DNA of 64,000 bases. It comes from Methyloligella sp050110875 (GTDB lineage Bacteria > Pseudomonadota > Alphaproteobacteria > Rhizobiales > Methyloligellaceae). The notes below the pieces were generated by a model. It saw only the letters and a program-made list of their open reading frames with translations, was not told where the DNA came from and ran no database searches. Position numbers and translations under genes: made by a program. How positions within the stretch are numbered: position 1 is the first letter of the stretch; each line of letters opens with the position of its first letter. Shown here piece after piece: positions 8,110 to 14,814 of this stretch. The stretch covers positions 1,054,001 to 1,118,000 of the forward strand of contig CP188828.1 of the NCBI GenBank assembly GCA_050110875.1, read 5' to 3'.

Positions 8110-8338
8110 TCCCGTGTCCCCTGGGAGGATCAAGGACGACGTCGAGCCGGAACTCGTTTCCGGCTCGACTGCCGATTGCGCTCAACAGAAAACCGTCTCT
8201 ATCTGGCCGCTGGTCGCAGCGATGGATTACATGCTTGTCGAGCTTCAGGAAATGAGTCCCATGAGCGCCCATTGCATGCGCATGGCACGCCAGAACCTTC
8301 TCGACGAATATTTCGCCGCCAAGTCCGCGGAAGGCTAG
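8093..8338 (+). CDS. Small protein overlapping the P450 gene, unknown function
   Basis: This 81-aa ORF starts inside the last codons of the P450 gene (ATG 8093, with a GTG alternative at 8075) and ends at TAG 8336-8338. The C-terminal half is predicted helical ('SIWPLVAAMDYMLVELQEMSPMSA', then 'ARQNLLDEYFA'). The N-terminal third looks disordered. I do not recognise the family. Overlap with the P450 suggests translational coupling and a linked role. Its overlap, reasonable codon use and helix content favour a real gene, but no motif proves it. Confidence 0.5.
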   Translation: MKLRPDPVSPGRIKDDVEPELVSGSTADCAQQKTVSIWPLVAAMDYMLVELQEMSPMSAHCMRMARQNLLDEYFAAKSAEG

Positions 8339-8530
8339 TCCGGAACCACCGAAATTTTTCCCGCTTTCTGTGGAAATCGCGGCCTTTGAGAAAAAAAGCG
8401 ACGTTCGGTTAAGTTCTTCTGACATCTTGCCATTTTCCTGCCCGAGAGACATGCCGAACTGGAATCCCAAGCGGCTCGCCGGCGTTTCCGGCGCGTTCCA
8501 GGCCGCTCAGTATTAAGGAGGCGGGGGTAT

Positions 8531-9007
8531 ATGCGTGATATTCGTAGAGACTTGCAGGATCGAGCTCAGCTTCTCGAAGAGGAGATCAGCGCTGCGCAGA
8601 CTCAGTTCGAGCAAAAGGTAGAGCAGCTCAAGAATGAGCGCGACACCAGGATTCATGAGATCAAGGATGAGCTCAGCGCGTTGGGCCGGCTTATCGAATC
8701 CGAGAAGCGGCGTGTTGAAGGCGACGGGGCCAATGCCTCGGCGGAAATCACGTCTCTCCCGCCCAACCAGCAGGCGTTGATCGACTTCGTGCTGCGGAAG
8801 CTCGGCGAGAATGGGCCGATGAATCTCGAGCAGCTGCGCAATCTTTCGATCCAGGAAGGCTTCTTCTCCGATCCCGATTCTGCGGGGCGGGGTATGCAGA
8901 CCATTCTGATGGCGGTGGCGCGCGGCGGCCGTATTCGGCAGCTGCCGAATGGCTCGTTCGCCCCGGCGCTGCTCATGGATACCCTGCGCCAGCGGCAGGC
9001 CGTCTAG
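8531..9007 (+). CDS. Coiled-coil protein with C-terminal helical domain, unknown function
   Basis: This 158-aa protein is preceded by a strong AAGGAGG site 9 bp upstream. Residues 5-62 form a charged heptad-like coiled coil ('LEEEISAAQTQFEQKVEQLKNERD'). Residues 75-150 ('LPPNQQALIDFVLRKLGENGPMNLEQL', then 'GRGMQTILMAVARGGRIRQLPNGSF') resemble a winged-helix layout with a basic wing. It is soluble. It stands alone between the quorum cluster and plsC, and its stop overlaps that of plsC tail to tail. A DNA-binding role is possible but only inferred. Confidence 0.55.
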   Translation: MRDIRRDLQDRAQLLEEEISAAQTQFEQKVEQLKNERDTRIHEIKDELSALGRLIESEKRRVEGDGANASAEITSLPPNQQALIDFVLRKLGENGPMNLEQLRNLSIQEGFFSDPDSAGRGMQTILMAVARGGRIRQLPNGSFAPALLMDTLRQRQAV

Positions 9008-9846
9008 GCGCGGAAGGGGATTTCGTCCTCGACGGGTGCGGCGGGACTTTGCGGCTTGAGCGGCTTTCCACGAGCCAGCTCGATAACGTCCCGCCGTACT
9101 TTCTCTTCTGCATAGCGGGCCAGATCCTTCCGGTCCGCGAAGTCTTCCAGCGGCACGGGCGGCCCCAGACGGATCGAAACATCCAGAGGCCCCAGGCCCA
9201 GAAGCCGCCACCCATGACTTCCCATATCCATGTCGCCGTACCAGCCGATGAGATGCCGGCGGCGGCTGCCGACCGGCAGGCCGTAGATCCTGCGATAGGC
9301 GATCGCCATGGTCTGGACGGAGATGTCGTGGTCCGGGTCATCCGCCTTTGACGGCTTCACCGAGGCGAAAAGTGATGTCTTGAACGGCAGCACCGTGTTG
9401 CCATCGCTGCTGGTGCCCTCCGCGAACAGAACGACCGTATCGCCCGCCTCGAGCCTGCGGAGAATCTCGTTTGTCTTGGTCGAGACCTCGCTTCGCCTTT
9501 CCCGGTCGATGAAGACCGTGCGCTGAAGCTTGGCGAGCCAGCTCACGAAGGGCCAGGTCGAGACCTCTCGCTTGGCGATGAAGGAAACCGGCGCGACCGC
9601 CGAAATCACCGGGATATCGAGCCAGGAAACATGGTTGGAGACCAGCAGCACGCCCTGGCTGGATTTCACGTCCCCTTCGACGGCGATGCGAATCCCCAAA
9701 ATCCGGCAAACCCAGCGGTGATACCAGTGGGGAAAGCTGCGCGCGTAGCGGGAGCCTGAGCGCACGAAGAGAAGCTGCAGCGGCATCAGCGGCAGAGTGA
9801 AGAGAAAGAATGCCGACAGCACTATGAAGGCTCGCACATGCCGCAT
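9004..9846 (-). CDS. plsC: 1-acyl-sn-glycerol-3-phosphate acyltransferase (PlsC family)
   Basis: This 280-aa protein has an N-terminal hydrophobic segment (about residues 7-28) and the acyltransferase motifs HX4D ('NHVSWLD') and 'FAEGTSSDG'. It acylates lysophosphatidate or a related lysophospholipid at the inner membrane. It is the last gene of the minus-strand operon that starts at nfuA, 10 bp downstream of fur/mur. The tsaB-rimI-fur/mur-plsC order is conserved in alphaproteobacteria. A role as an ornithine-lipid O-acyltransferase (OlsA) is an alternative, given the OlsB-like gene at 35.8 kb. Confidence 0.85.
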   Translation of the reverse strand: MRHVRAFIVLSAFFLFTLPLMPLQLLFVRSGSRYARSFPHWYHRWVCRILGIRIAVEGDVKSSQGVLLVSNHVSWLDIPVISAVAPVSFIAKREVSTWPFVSWLAKLQRTVFIDRERRSEVSTKTNEILRRLEAGDTVVLFAEGTSSDGNTVLPFKTSLFASVKPSKADDPDHDISVQTMAIAYRRIYGLPVGSRRRHLIGWYGDMDMGSHGWRLLGLGPLDVSIRLGPPVPLEDFADRKDLARYAEEKVRRDVIELARGKPLKPQSPAAPVEDEIPFRA

Positions 9847-9855
9847 CGGTGGACT

Positions 9856-10293
9856 CTACTCTTTGCGTTTTTTGAGCGGCGTTCCGAAGAGTTCGAGCCG
9901 GTGCCCGGTGAGCTGGTAGCCGAGCTCCTCCGCCACCCGTTCCTGCAGCCGCTCGATCTGCTCGTTGTGGAATTCGATCACCTGGCCGGTCTTCACGTCG
10001 ATGAGGTGATCGTGATGCGCATGGTGGGCGGGCTCGTAGCGGGCGCGCCCATCGCCGAAATCGTGCCGCTCCAGAATGCCGGCCTCCTCGAGACGGCGGA
10101 CGGTGCGATAGACGGTGGAAAGGGAAATGCGTCCATCCCGGGCGTGGGCCCGGCGATGGACCTCCTCGACATCGGGATGGTCGTCCGCTTCCGACAGCAC
10201 ACGCGCAATGACGCGGCGTTGGTCCGTCATGCGCATGCCCTTCTCCGCGCATAGGCGCTCGATCCGTGTTTCCCGGGCAGCAGGCTTTGTCAT
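9856..10293 (-). CDS. Fur-family metal-responsive regulator (Fur/Mur)
   Basis: From ATG 10293 this is a 145-aa protein, the usual Fur length. The winged helix reads 'MRMTDQRRVIARVLSEADDHPDVEEVHRRA' and 'ISLSTVYRTVRRLEEAGILERHDF'. The metal-binding stretch 'AHHAHHDHLIDVKTGQVIEFHNEQIE' follows. The CxxC structural zinc motif of gammaproteobacterial Fur is absent, as is common for alphaproteobacterial Fur/Mur, which often respond to manganese. An ATG at 10356 would add 21 residues. It lies in an operon headed by a Fe-S scaffold gene with an Irr-type box. Confidence 0.88.
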   Translation of the reverse strand: MTKPAARETRIERLCAEKGMRMTDQRRVIARVLSEADDHPDVEEVHRRAHARDGRISLSTVYRTVRRLEEAGILERHDFGDGRARYEPAHHAHHDHLIDVKTGQVIEFHNEQIERLQERVAEELGYQLTGHRLELFGTPLKKRKE

Positions 10294-10375
10294 CGTTCCG
10301 CTTTTGGCAAGAAATTCGCCCGTTCCGTTGCTAGCGGCTCGACCGATTCTCGGCAAGGCACTATTCCCAAAGGCA

Positions 10376-10825
10376 CTATTCCAAAGTCAGGCTCAGAATA
10401 GCCGCGTCGCCGCCATCGGCATAGTAACCCGCGCGCCGGCCGATGGGTTTGGCACCAAATCCGCGATAAAGCGTCAAGGCCGCATTATTCTTCTCGTCCA
10501 CCTCGAGAAACAGAGTCTTGGTGCCGCGCGCCTTCAACCCGGCAATGGCCGCCTTGAGAAGAGTGCGTGCGATTCCCTTGCGCCTGGACGCCGGATCCAC
10601 TGCGATAGTGAGAATTTCCGCCTCGTCGGCGGCAGTCCGGGTCAGTAGAAATCCCGTCACGTCTTGGCCTTCCATGCTGAGAAGGCAAAGACAGTCGGGC
10701 GCTCCGAGAAAGACCTGCAGCAATTCCGCCTCCCAGGGCGACGCGAAGCAGGCCGCGTGAAGCTTGGCGAGAGATTCGGCATCTTCTACCGCGGCAGGGC
10801 GCGCCACGGCGCGCAAGGGTCGCAT
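10376..10825 (-). CDS. rimI: Ribosomal-protein-alanine N-acetyltransferase RimI-like
   Basis: This 149-aa GNAT has the acetyl-CoA loop 'ILTIAVDPASRRKGIARTLLKAAI' and 'FLEVDEKNNAALTLYRGFGAKPIGRRAGYY', typical of RimI, which acetylates the N-terminus of ribosomal protein S18. Its ATG overlaps the stop of tsaB by 1 bp. tsaB-rimI pairing is widespread, which supports the assignment over a generic GNAT. Confidence 0.87.
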   Translation of the reverse strand: MRPLRAVARPAAVEDAESLAKLHAACFASPWEAELLQVFLGAPDCLCLLSMEGQDVTGFLLTRTAADEAEILTIAVDPASRRKGIARTLLKAAIAGLKARGTKTLFLEVDEKNNAALTLYRGFGAKPIGRRAGYYADGGDAAILSLTLE

Positions 10826-11502
10826 CAGCGGCGCTCCACGCCCTTGCCGGTCTGCGGCTTGGCGTCGGGCGGACGAAGATAGAAGGGCTTGAGGTCGGGC
10901 GTGGGTTGGTCTGCCTTCAGCGCGAGCTTGGCGAGAGCGCGGGCATCCGGCTGCAGGTCGTGCCCCCCTGTTCGAATGCCTGTCTTCGCCGCGGCAGCCA
11001 GCGCTTCGCCACCGCTACCGAGCACCAGTCGGATATCTTTCGGCATAGCGGCGGCGGCCTCGTCCGTATGGAGCAGGCGCGGGCCGGTACGGATGCTGCC
11101 ATCGGCTTCGTAGAGAGCGAAATAGAGGGACTCCCGCCTCGCATCGATGGCCAGGGCGAAAGGCGCGTTGCCGTTGAGCCCATCCTCGACGGCGCGAGCG
11201 GCCATCACGCTCAAGGAATCGGTTCCCCAGAGCTCGGCACCGGTTGCCAAACCGAGGCCGCGCGCCGCGGAAATGGCGATCCGCACGCCTGTGAAGCTGC
11301 CGGGGCCGGTGGTGGCTGCGACCCGGTCGAGATCGGAGAAGGCGAGACCCGATTCGGCGACGACCGCTTCGATCATGGGCATCAGCGCTTCCGCATGGCC
11401 CCGCGCCATGGCGGCTTGGCGGGCGCCGAGGATCTCCCCGCTGCCGGACGCCACAGCAGCGGAGCAATTGCCCATGCTGGTATCGAGCGTCAGGAGTCGC
11501 AT
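10825..11502 (-). CDS. tsaB: tRNA threonylcarbamoyladenosine biosynthesis protein TsaB
   Basis: This 225-aa protein of the ASKHA fold begins 'MRLLTLDTSMGNCSAAV' and carries 'GPGSFTGVRIAISAARGLGLA', the TsaB signature. With TsaD and TsaE, TsaB supports t6A37 modification of ANN-decoding tRNAs. It follows the nitroreductase gene by 6 bp on the minus strand and is coupled to rimI. Confidence 0.92.
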   Translation of the reverse strand: MRLLTLDTSMGNCSAAVASGSGEILGARQAAMARGHAEALMPMIEAVVAESGLAFSDLDRVAATTGPGSFTGVRIAISAARGLGLATGAELWGTDSLSVMAARAVEDGLNGNAPFALAIDARRESLYFALYEADGSIRTGPRLLHTDEAAAAMPKDIRLVLGSGGEALAAAAKTGIRTGGHDLQPDARALAKLALKADQPTPDLKPFYLRPPDAKPQTGKGVERR

Positions 11503-11508
11503 CGAGAG

Positions 11509-12123
11509 TCAGACGATCTTGGCGATTTCATCGAAATCGGGACGCGGATTTCGCGGCATCAGCTCGCTATCGTCGCCGTAGCCGATATTGCAGAGGAAAT
11601 TCGCCGCGTAGGGCGTGCCTGCGAAGAAGGCTTCGTTGACACCCTCCGGATCGAAGCCGGACATGGGCCCGCAATCGAGACCTAGCGCCCGCGCGGCAAG
11701 GATCAGATAAGCCCCTTGCAGGGACCCGTTGCGAAAGGCGGTCTCCTTGATCTTCTCCGCCTTCCCCTCGAACCAGCTCTTGGCATTGGTGTGAGGGAAC
11801 AGGACCGGCAGCCTTTCGTAGAATTCCAGATCGTAGGCGATAATGGCGCAGACCGGCGCCTGCATGGTCTTTTCCTGATTGCCCTTGGAGAGGTGCGGCT
11901 TCAGCTTCTCCTTCGCCTCCTTGGACTTCACGAAGACAAAGCGCGCCGGCAGGGTATTGGCGCTGGTCGGTCCCATCTTGAGGATATCGACCAACTCGTG
12001 AAGCAGTTCGTCCGGCACATCCTTGTCGAGCCAGGCGTTATGGGTCCGCGCCGCAAAAAAAAGCTGGTCAAGCGCGGCCTTGTCGAGAGCTTGCTTGGGA
12101 AGTGCGGTTTCGGACTCAGGCAT
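11509..12123 (-). CDS. Nitroreductase family protein, RutE/HadB-like (malonic semialdehyde reductase type)
   Basis: This 204-aa FMN-dependent nitroreductase-fold protein has 'FFAARTHNAWLDKDVPDELLHELVDILKMGPTSANTLPARFVFV' and 'GLDCGPMSGFDPEGV', typical of the RutE/YdfG-related malonic semialdehyde reductase group. Its start overlaps the stop of nfuA by 8 bp. The physiological substrate is uncertain, since no other rut genes are nearby. Confidence 0.8.
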   Translation of the reverse strand: MPESETALPKQALDKAALDQLFFAARTHNAWLDKDVPDELLHELVDILKMGPTSANTLPARFVFVKSKEAKEKLKPHLSKGNQEKTMQAPVCAIIAYDLEFYERLPVLFPHTNAKSWFEGKAEKIKETAFRNGSLQGAYLILAARALGLDCGPMSGFDPEGVNEAFFAGTPYAANFLCNIGYGDDSELMPRNPRPDFDEIAKIV

Positions 12124-12679
12124 TAAGCGGGCGGACTTCCTCGACCTCGGGGATGAAATGGCGCAGCAGATTCTCGATGCCGTGCCGAAGCGTCGCCGTG
12201 GAGGAGGGGCAGCCGGAGCAGGCGCCGCGCATGTGCAGATAGACGATGCCGTCCCGGAAGCCCTGGAAGGTGATATCGCCGCCGTCCTGGGCCACGGCGG
12301 GACGGACCCGGGTCTCCAGCAGCTCCTTGATGGTGGCGACGATCTCCTCGTCCTCCGGCTCGTAGAATTCTTCCTCCGTGGCGAGATCCTGTTGCTGCTG
12401 CTCGGCCACCTCCGCGCCGGAGATGTAATGCTCCATGATGGCGCCGAGGATTGCCGGCTTCAGATGCTGCCACTCGGAATCCCTCTTCGTGACGCTGATG
12501 AAATCGGGTCCGAAGAAGACGCCCGACACGCCCTGAATGTTGAACAGGCGCGCCGCCAGCGGCGAGGCGGAGGTCTCCTCCGGCGCTAGGAACTCCATGG
12601 TCCCCTCGCCGAGCACCGGCCGGCCGGGCAGGAACTTCAACGTCGCTGGATTGGGTGTCGCTTCGGTCTGGATAAACAT
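12116..12679 (-). CDS. nfuA: NFU-type iron-sulfur cluster scaffold protein
   Basis: This 187-aa protein has the N-terminal Nfu_N domain ('MFIQTEATPNPATLKFLPG') and the C-terminal NifU-like domain. The cluster-binding CxxC lies in 'GACSGCPSS', within 'VRPAVAQDGGDITFQGF'. It delivers 4Fe-4S clusters to target enzymes. It is the first gene of a six-gene minus-strand operon reaching to plsC. An Irr/ICE-like palindrome about 55 bp upstream suggests heme/iron-dependent control. Confidence 0.93.
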   Translation of the reverse strand: MFIQTEATPNPATLKFLPGRPVLGEGTMEFLAPEETSASPLAARLFNIQGVSGVFFGPDFISVTKRDSEWQHLKPAILGAIMEHYISGAEVAEQQQQDLATEEEFYEPEDEEIVATIKELLETRVRPAVAQDGGDITFQGFRDGIVYLHMRGACSGCPSSTATLRHGIENLLRHFIPEVEEVRPLNA

Positions 12680-12731
12680 GGCTTGCCTCGATAGCCCACA
12701 ATCGCGCCTACCTTGTGACGCATCGCCTAAA

Positions 12732-12746
12732 TTAGAATAATTCTAT
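12732..12746. promoter_or_regulatory. Irr/ICE-like iron control box upstream of nfuA
   Basis: TTAGAA-TAA-TTCTAT, preceded by A and followed by A, matches the iron control element TTTAGAA-N3-TTCTAAA at 12 of 14 positions. It is nested in a wider inverted repeat, CCTAAAT (12726-12732) and ATTTAGG (12747-12753). Its distance to the nfuA start (53 bp) suits a promoter site. ICE motifs bind Irr in Rhizobiales, so the six-gene operon is probably iron-responsive. This is an inference from the motif. Confidence 0.6.
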
Positions 12747-12888
12747 ATTTAGGTTCGCCGCCTCGATCTGTAAAGCGCATCATAATCCGTCACGGTTCTC
12801 CTAGAAAGATTTGCGACGCAAATTCAATCATTTCTCCCCGATTTGCGTTCGGTTCGAGGCTATTCGGCCGTGCTAGCCTGCCGAATCC

Positions 12889-13578
12889 TCACGCCATGGC
12901 GAGGATCTCTTCGGTGGCGAGGCAGCCCGGCACCACGGTGATGGGAATCGGGAAGGTGCCGGAGCGGCCGGCGGCGAGGGAGGTGACCAGCGGCCCGGGG
13001 CCGGACGGATCGCGGGAGGCGCCCAGCACCAACACGCCGATATCGTGATCTTCCTCGATAAGCTGGGTGATCTCCTCGGCCTTATGGCCTTCCCGGATGA
13101 TCTCCTCGGGCACGATCTCCTCGAAACCCATGGTTTTCAGCTTGCGGCCGAACAGGCGAAAGACGGCCTTCGCCTTGCTGTGCCCCTCTTCGCGGGCGAT
13201 CTCCTCAACGCCGAGCCAGTGTTGAAAATCGCCAGGCTCGATGACAAAGAGCAGCGCCAGCTTGCCGTCCGTGCGTTGGGCACGGCTGGCGGCATAGGCG
13301 AGGGCGCTTTCGCATTCCGGCGTCTCGTCCACCACGACCAGCAATTTCCGTTTGTGGCCCTCGTGGAAAACCTCGCGCTTCTTGCGCGGCCGGGGCGTCG
13401 CGGGCGTCGATTTGGCGGCAGGCTTCTTCGCAACCGTTCTCTTTGCCGCCGGCTTCTTGGCGGCAGCCGTCTTTGCGGTGGTCTTGGTCGTCTGACCGGT
13501 TTTGGCGCTCTGCCTCGGCTTGGTCTGCCGCTTCGCCGCCGGCTTGGATCTCTGAGTGGTCTCGGCCATGGCGCGCAT
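12889..13578 (-). CDS. Universal stress protein domain with a basic Lys/Ala-rich N-terminal tail
   Basis: This is a 229-aa protein. Residues 1 to about 70 are low-complexity and rich in Lys, Ala, Thr and Pro, with repeats such as 'AAKKPAAKRTVAKKPAAK', like histone H1 tails. Residues about 75-229 form a UspA domain ('KRKLLVVVDETPECESALAYAASRAQ', and 'DIGVLVLGASRDPSG' near the nucleotide loop). The usual GxxGxxG-type ATP loop is not obvious. The start could be 13578 or 13569. The UspA domain follows trpS in many alphaproteobacteria. The basic tail is unusual and may bind nucleic acid. Confidence 0.8.
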   Translation of the reverse strand: MRAMAETTQRSKPAAKRQTKPRQSAKTGQTTKTTAKTAAAKKPAAKRTVAKKPAAKSTPATPRPRKKREVFHEGHKRKLLVVVDETPECESALAYAASRAQRTDGKLALLFVIEPGDFQHWLGVEEIAREEGHSKAKAVFRLFGRKLKTMGFEEIVPEEIIREGHKAEEITQLIEEDHDIGVLVLGASRDPSGPGPLVTSLAAGRSGTFPIPITVVPGCLATEEILAMA

Positions 13579-13653
13579 GCTGCCACTAAGCCCGACCGTC
13601 AACAAGAAATTCCGACGGCTTATGGGGCGGGAGAAGCATGCCCGTCTTAGGAC

Positions 13654-14691
13654 CTAGCTCCCGATCAGACCGACGATTTCCTTGGTCTTGGCCAGGACCG
13701 GGTCGGCGATCTTGCGGGCGCGGGCCGCGCCATCCCCCAAAATCCGGTCGATTTCCGCCGGATCGTTGAGCAGGCGGCGCATCTCGTCCCCGATTGGGGT
13801 GAGCTTGGTGGTGGCAAGCTCCGCCAGGGCCGGCTTGAAGGTGGAGAAGCTGGCCCCGCCATATTCGGTGAGCACGGAAGCCTCGTCCGTATCGGCCAAC
13901 GCCGCATAGATACCGACGAGATTCCGGGCCTCGGGCCGCTCGGCAAGACCCTTCACCTCCGACGGAAGCGGTTCCGGATCGGTCTTCGCCTTCTTGATCT
14001 TCTTGGCGATGGTGTCCGCATCGTCGGTCATGTTGATGCGCGACATGTCGGAGACTTCCGATTTCGACATCTTCTTGGAACCGTCGCGCAAGGACATGAC
14101 GCGCGTGGCAGGTCCGGAAATCAGCGGATCGGGCAGCGGAAAGAACTCTTCCGCCGCGCCGGCCTTGGCGATGGACGGCGCATAATCGTTGTTGAATTTC
14201 TGGGCGATGTCCCGGGCGAGCTCCAGATGCTGCTTCTGGTCCTCGCCCACCGGCACATGGGTGGCGTGGTAGATCAGGATATCCGCCGCCATGAGCACGG
14301 GATAGTCGTACAGCCCGACAGAGGCGTTCTCCCGGTCCTTGCCCGCCTTCTCCTTGAACTGGGTCATGCGGTTGAGCCAGCCGATGCGGGCAACGCAATT
14401 CAGGATCCAGGCCAGTTCCGCATGGGCGCCGACCTGGCTCTGGTTGAACACGATATGGCGCTTGGGATCGATGCCCGCCGCGATAAAGGCGGCGGTGACC
14501 TCACGGATATTGTGGGCCAGCTCGTCGGGCTCTTGCCACATGGTGATGGCGTGAAGATCCACCACGCAGTAGAGGCATTCATGCTCCTCTTGCAGCGCGA
14601 CGAATTTCTTGATCGCGCCGAGATAGTTTCCGAGATGCAGATTGCCGGTGGGCTGGACGCCGGACAAAACGCGGCTGTGTGAGGCTGGCAT
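13654..14691 (-). CDS. trpS: Tryptophanyl-tRNA synthetase
   Basis: This 345-aa class I synthetase has the HIGH-like motif 'PTGNLHLGNYLGA' near the N-terminus, the KMSKS loop 'GSKKMSKSEVSDM', and 'YPVLMAADILIYHATHVPVGEDQKQHLELARDIA', diagnostic of TrpRS. It charges tRNA-Trp in the cytoplasm. It lies downstream of murJ on the same strand with 123 bp between, which includes a stem-loop at 14715-14738. Confidence 0.96.
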   Translation of the reverse strand: MPASHSRVLSGVQPTGNLHLGNYLGAIKKFVALQEEHECLYCVVDLHAITMWQEPDELAHNIREVTAAFIAAGIDPKRHIVFNQSQVGAHAELAWILNCVARIGWLNRMTQFKEKAGKDRENASVGLYDYPVLMAADILIYHATHVPVGEDQKQHLELARDIAQKFNNDYAPSIAKAGAAEEFFPLPDPLISGPATRVMSLRDGSKKMSKSEVSDMSRINMTDDADTIAKKIKKAKTDPEPLPSEVKGLAERPEARNLVGIYAALADTDEASVLTEYGGASFSTFKPALAELATTKLTPIGDEMRRLLNDPAEIDRILGDGAARARKIADPVLAKTKEIVGLIGS

Positions 14692-14714
14692 GCTCCCCGA
14701 TCTCCTTTATCCAA

Positions 14715-14738
14715 ATTCGGGTACCCGGTTACCCGAAT
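14715..14738. repeat. Inverted repeat in the trpS leader
   Basis: ATTCGGGTA-CCCGGT-TACCCGAAT gives a 9 bp perfect stem with a 6 nt loop. It is followed by another CCGGGTA copy, so alternative pairings are possible. It lies 24 bp upstream of the trpS ATG, between murJ and trpS. No uridine tract follows in the direction of transcription, so it is not a simple terminator. It may act on mRNA stability or translation. Confidence 0.45.
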
Positions 14739-14814
14739 CCGGGTATTGGCGTTGGATGGGCGTTATGGCTTGCAGGCCGAAAGGAGACAAGGGCTTGTCT
14801 CGCGGTAGGGTATA

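Noticed and set aside
12809..12823. Palindrome ATTTGCG-A-CGCAAAT downstream of usp
   Set aside because: It shares the GATTTGCG/CGCAAATC core with the repeat in hemW and may be a dispersed-repeat fragment. No regulatory role can be argued from position.
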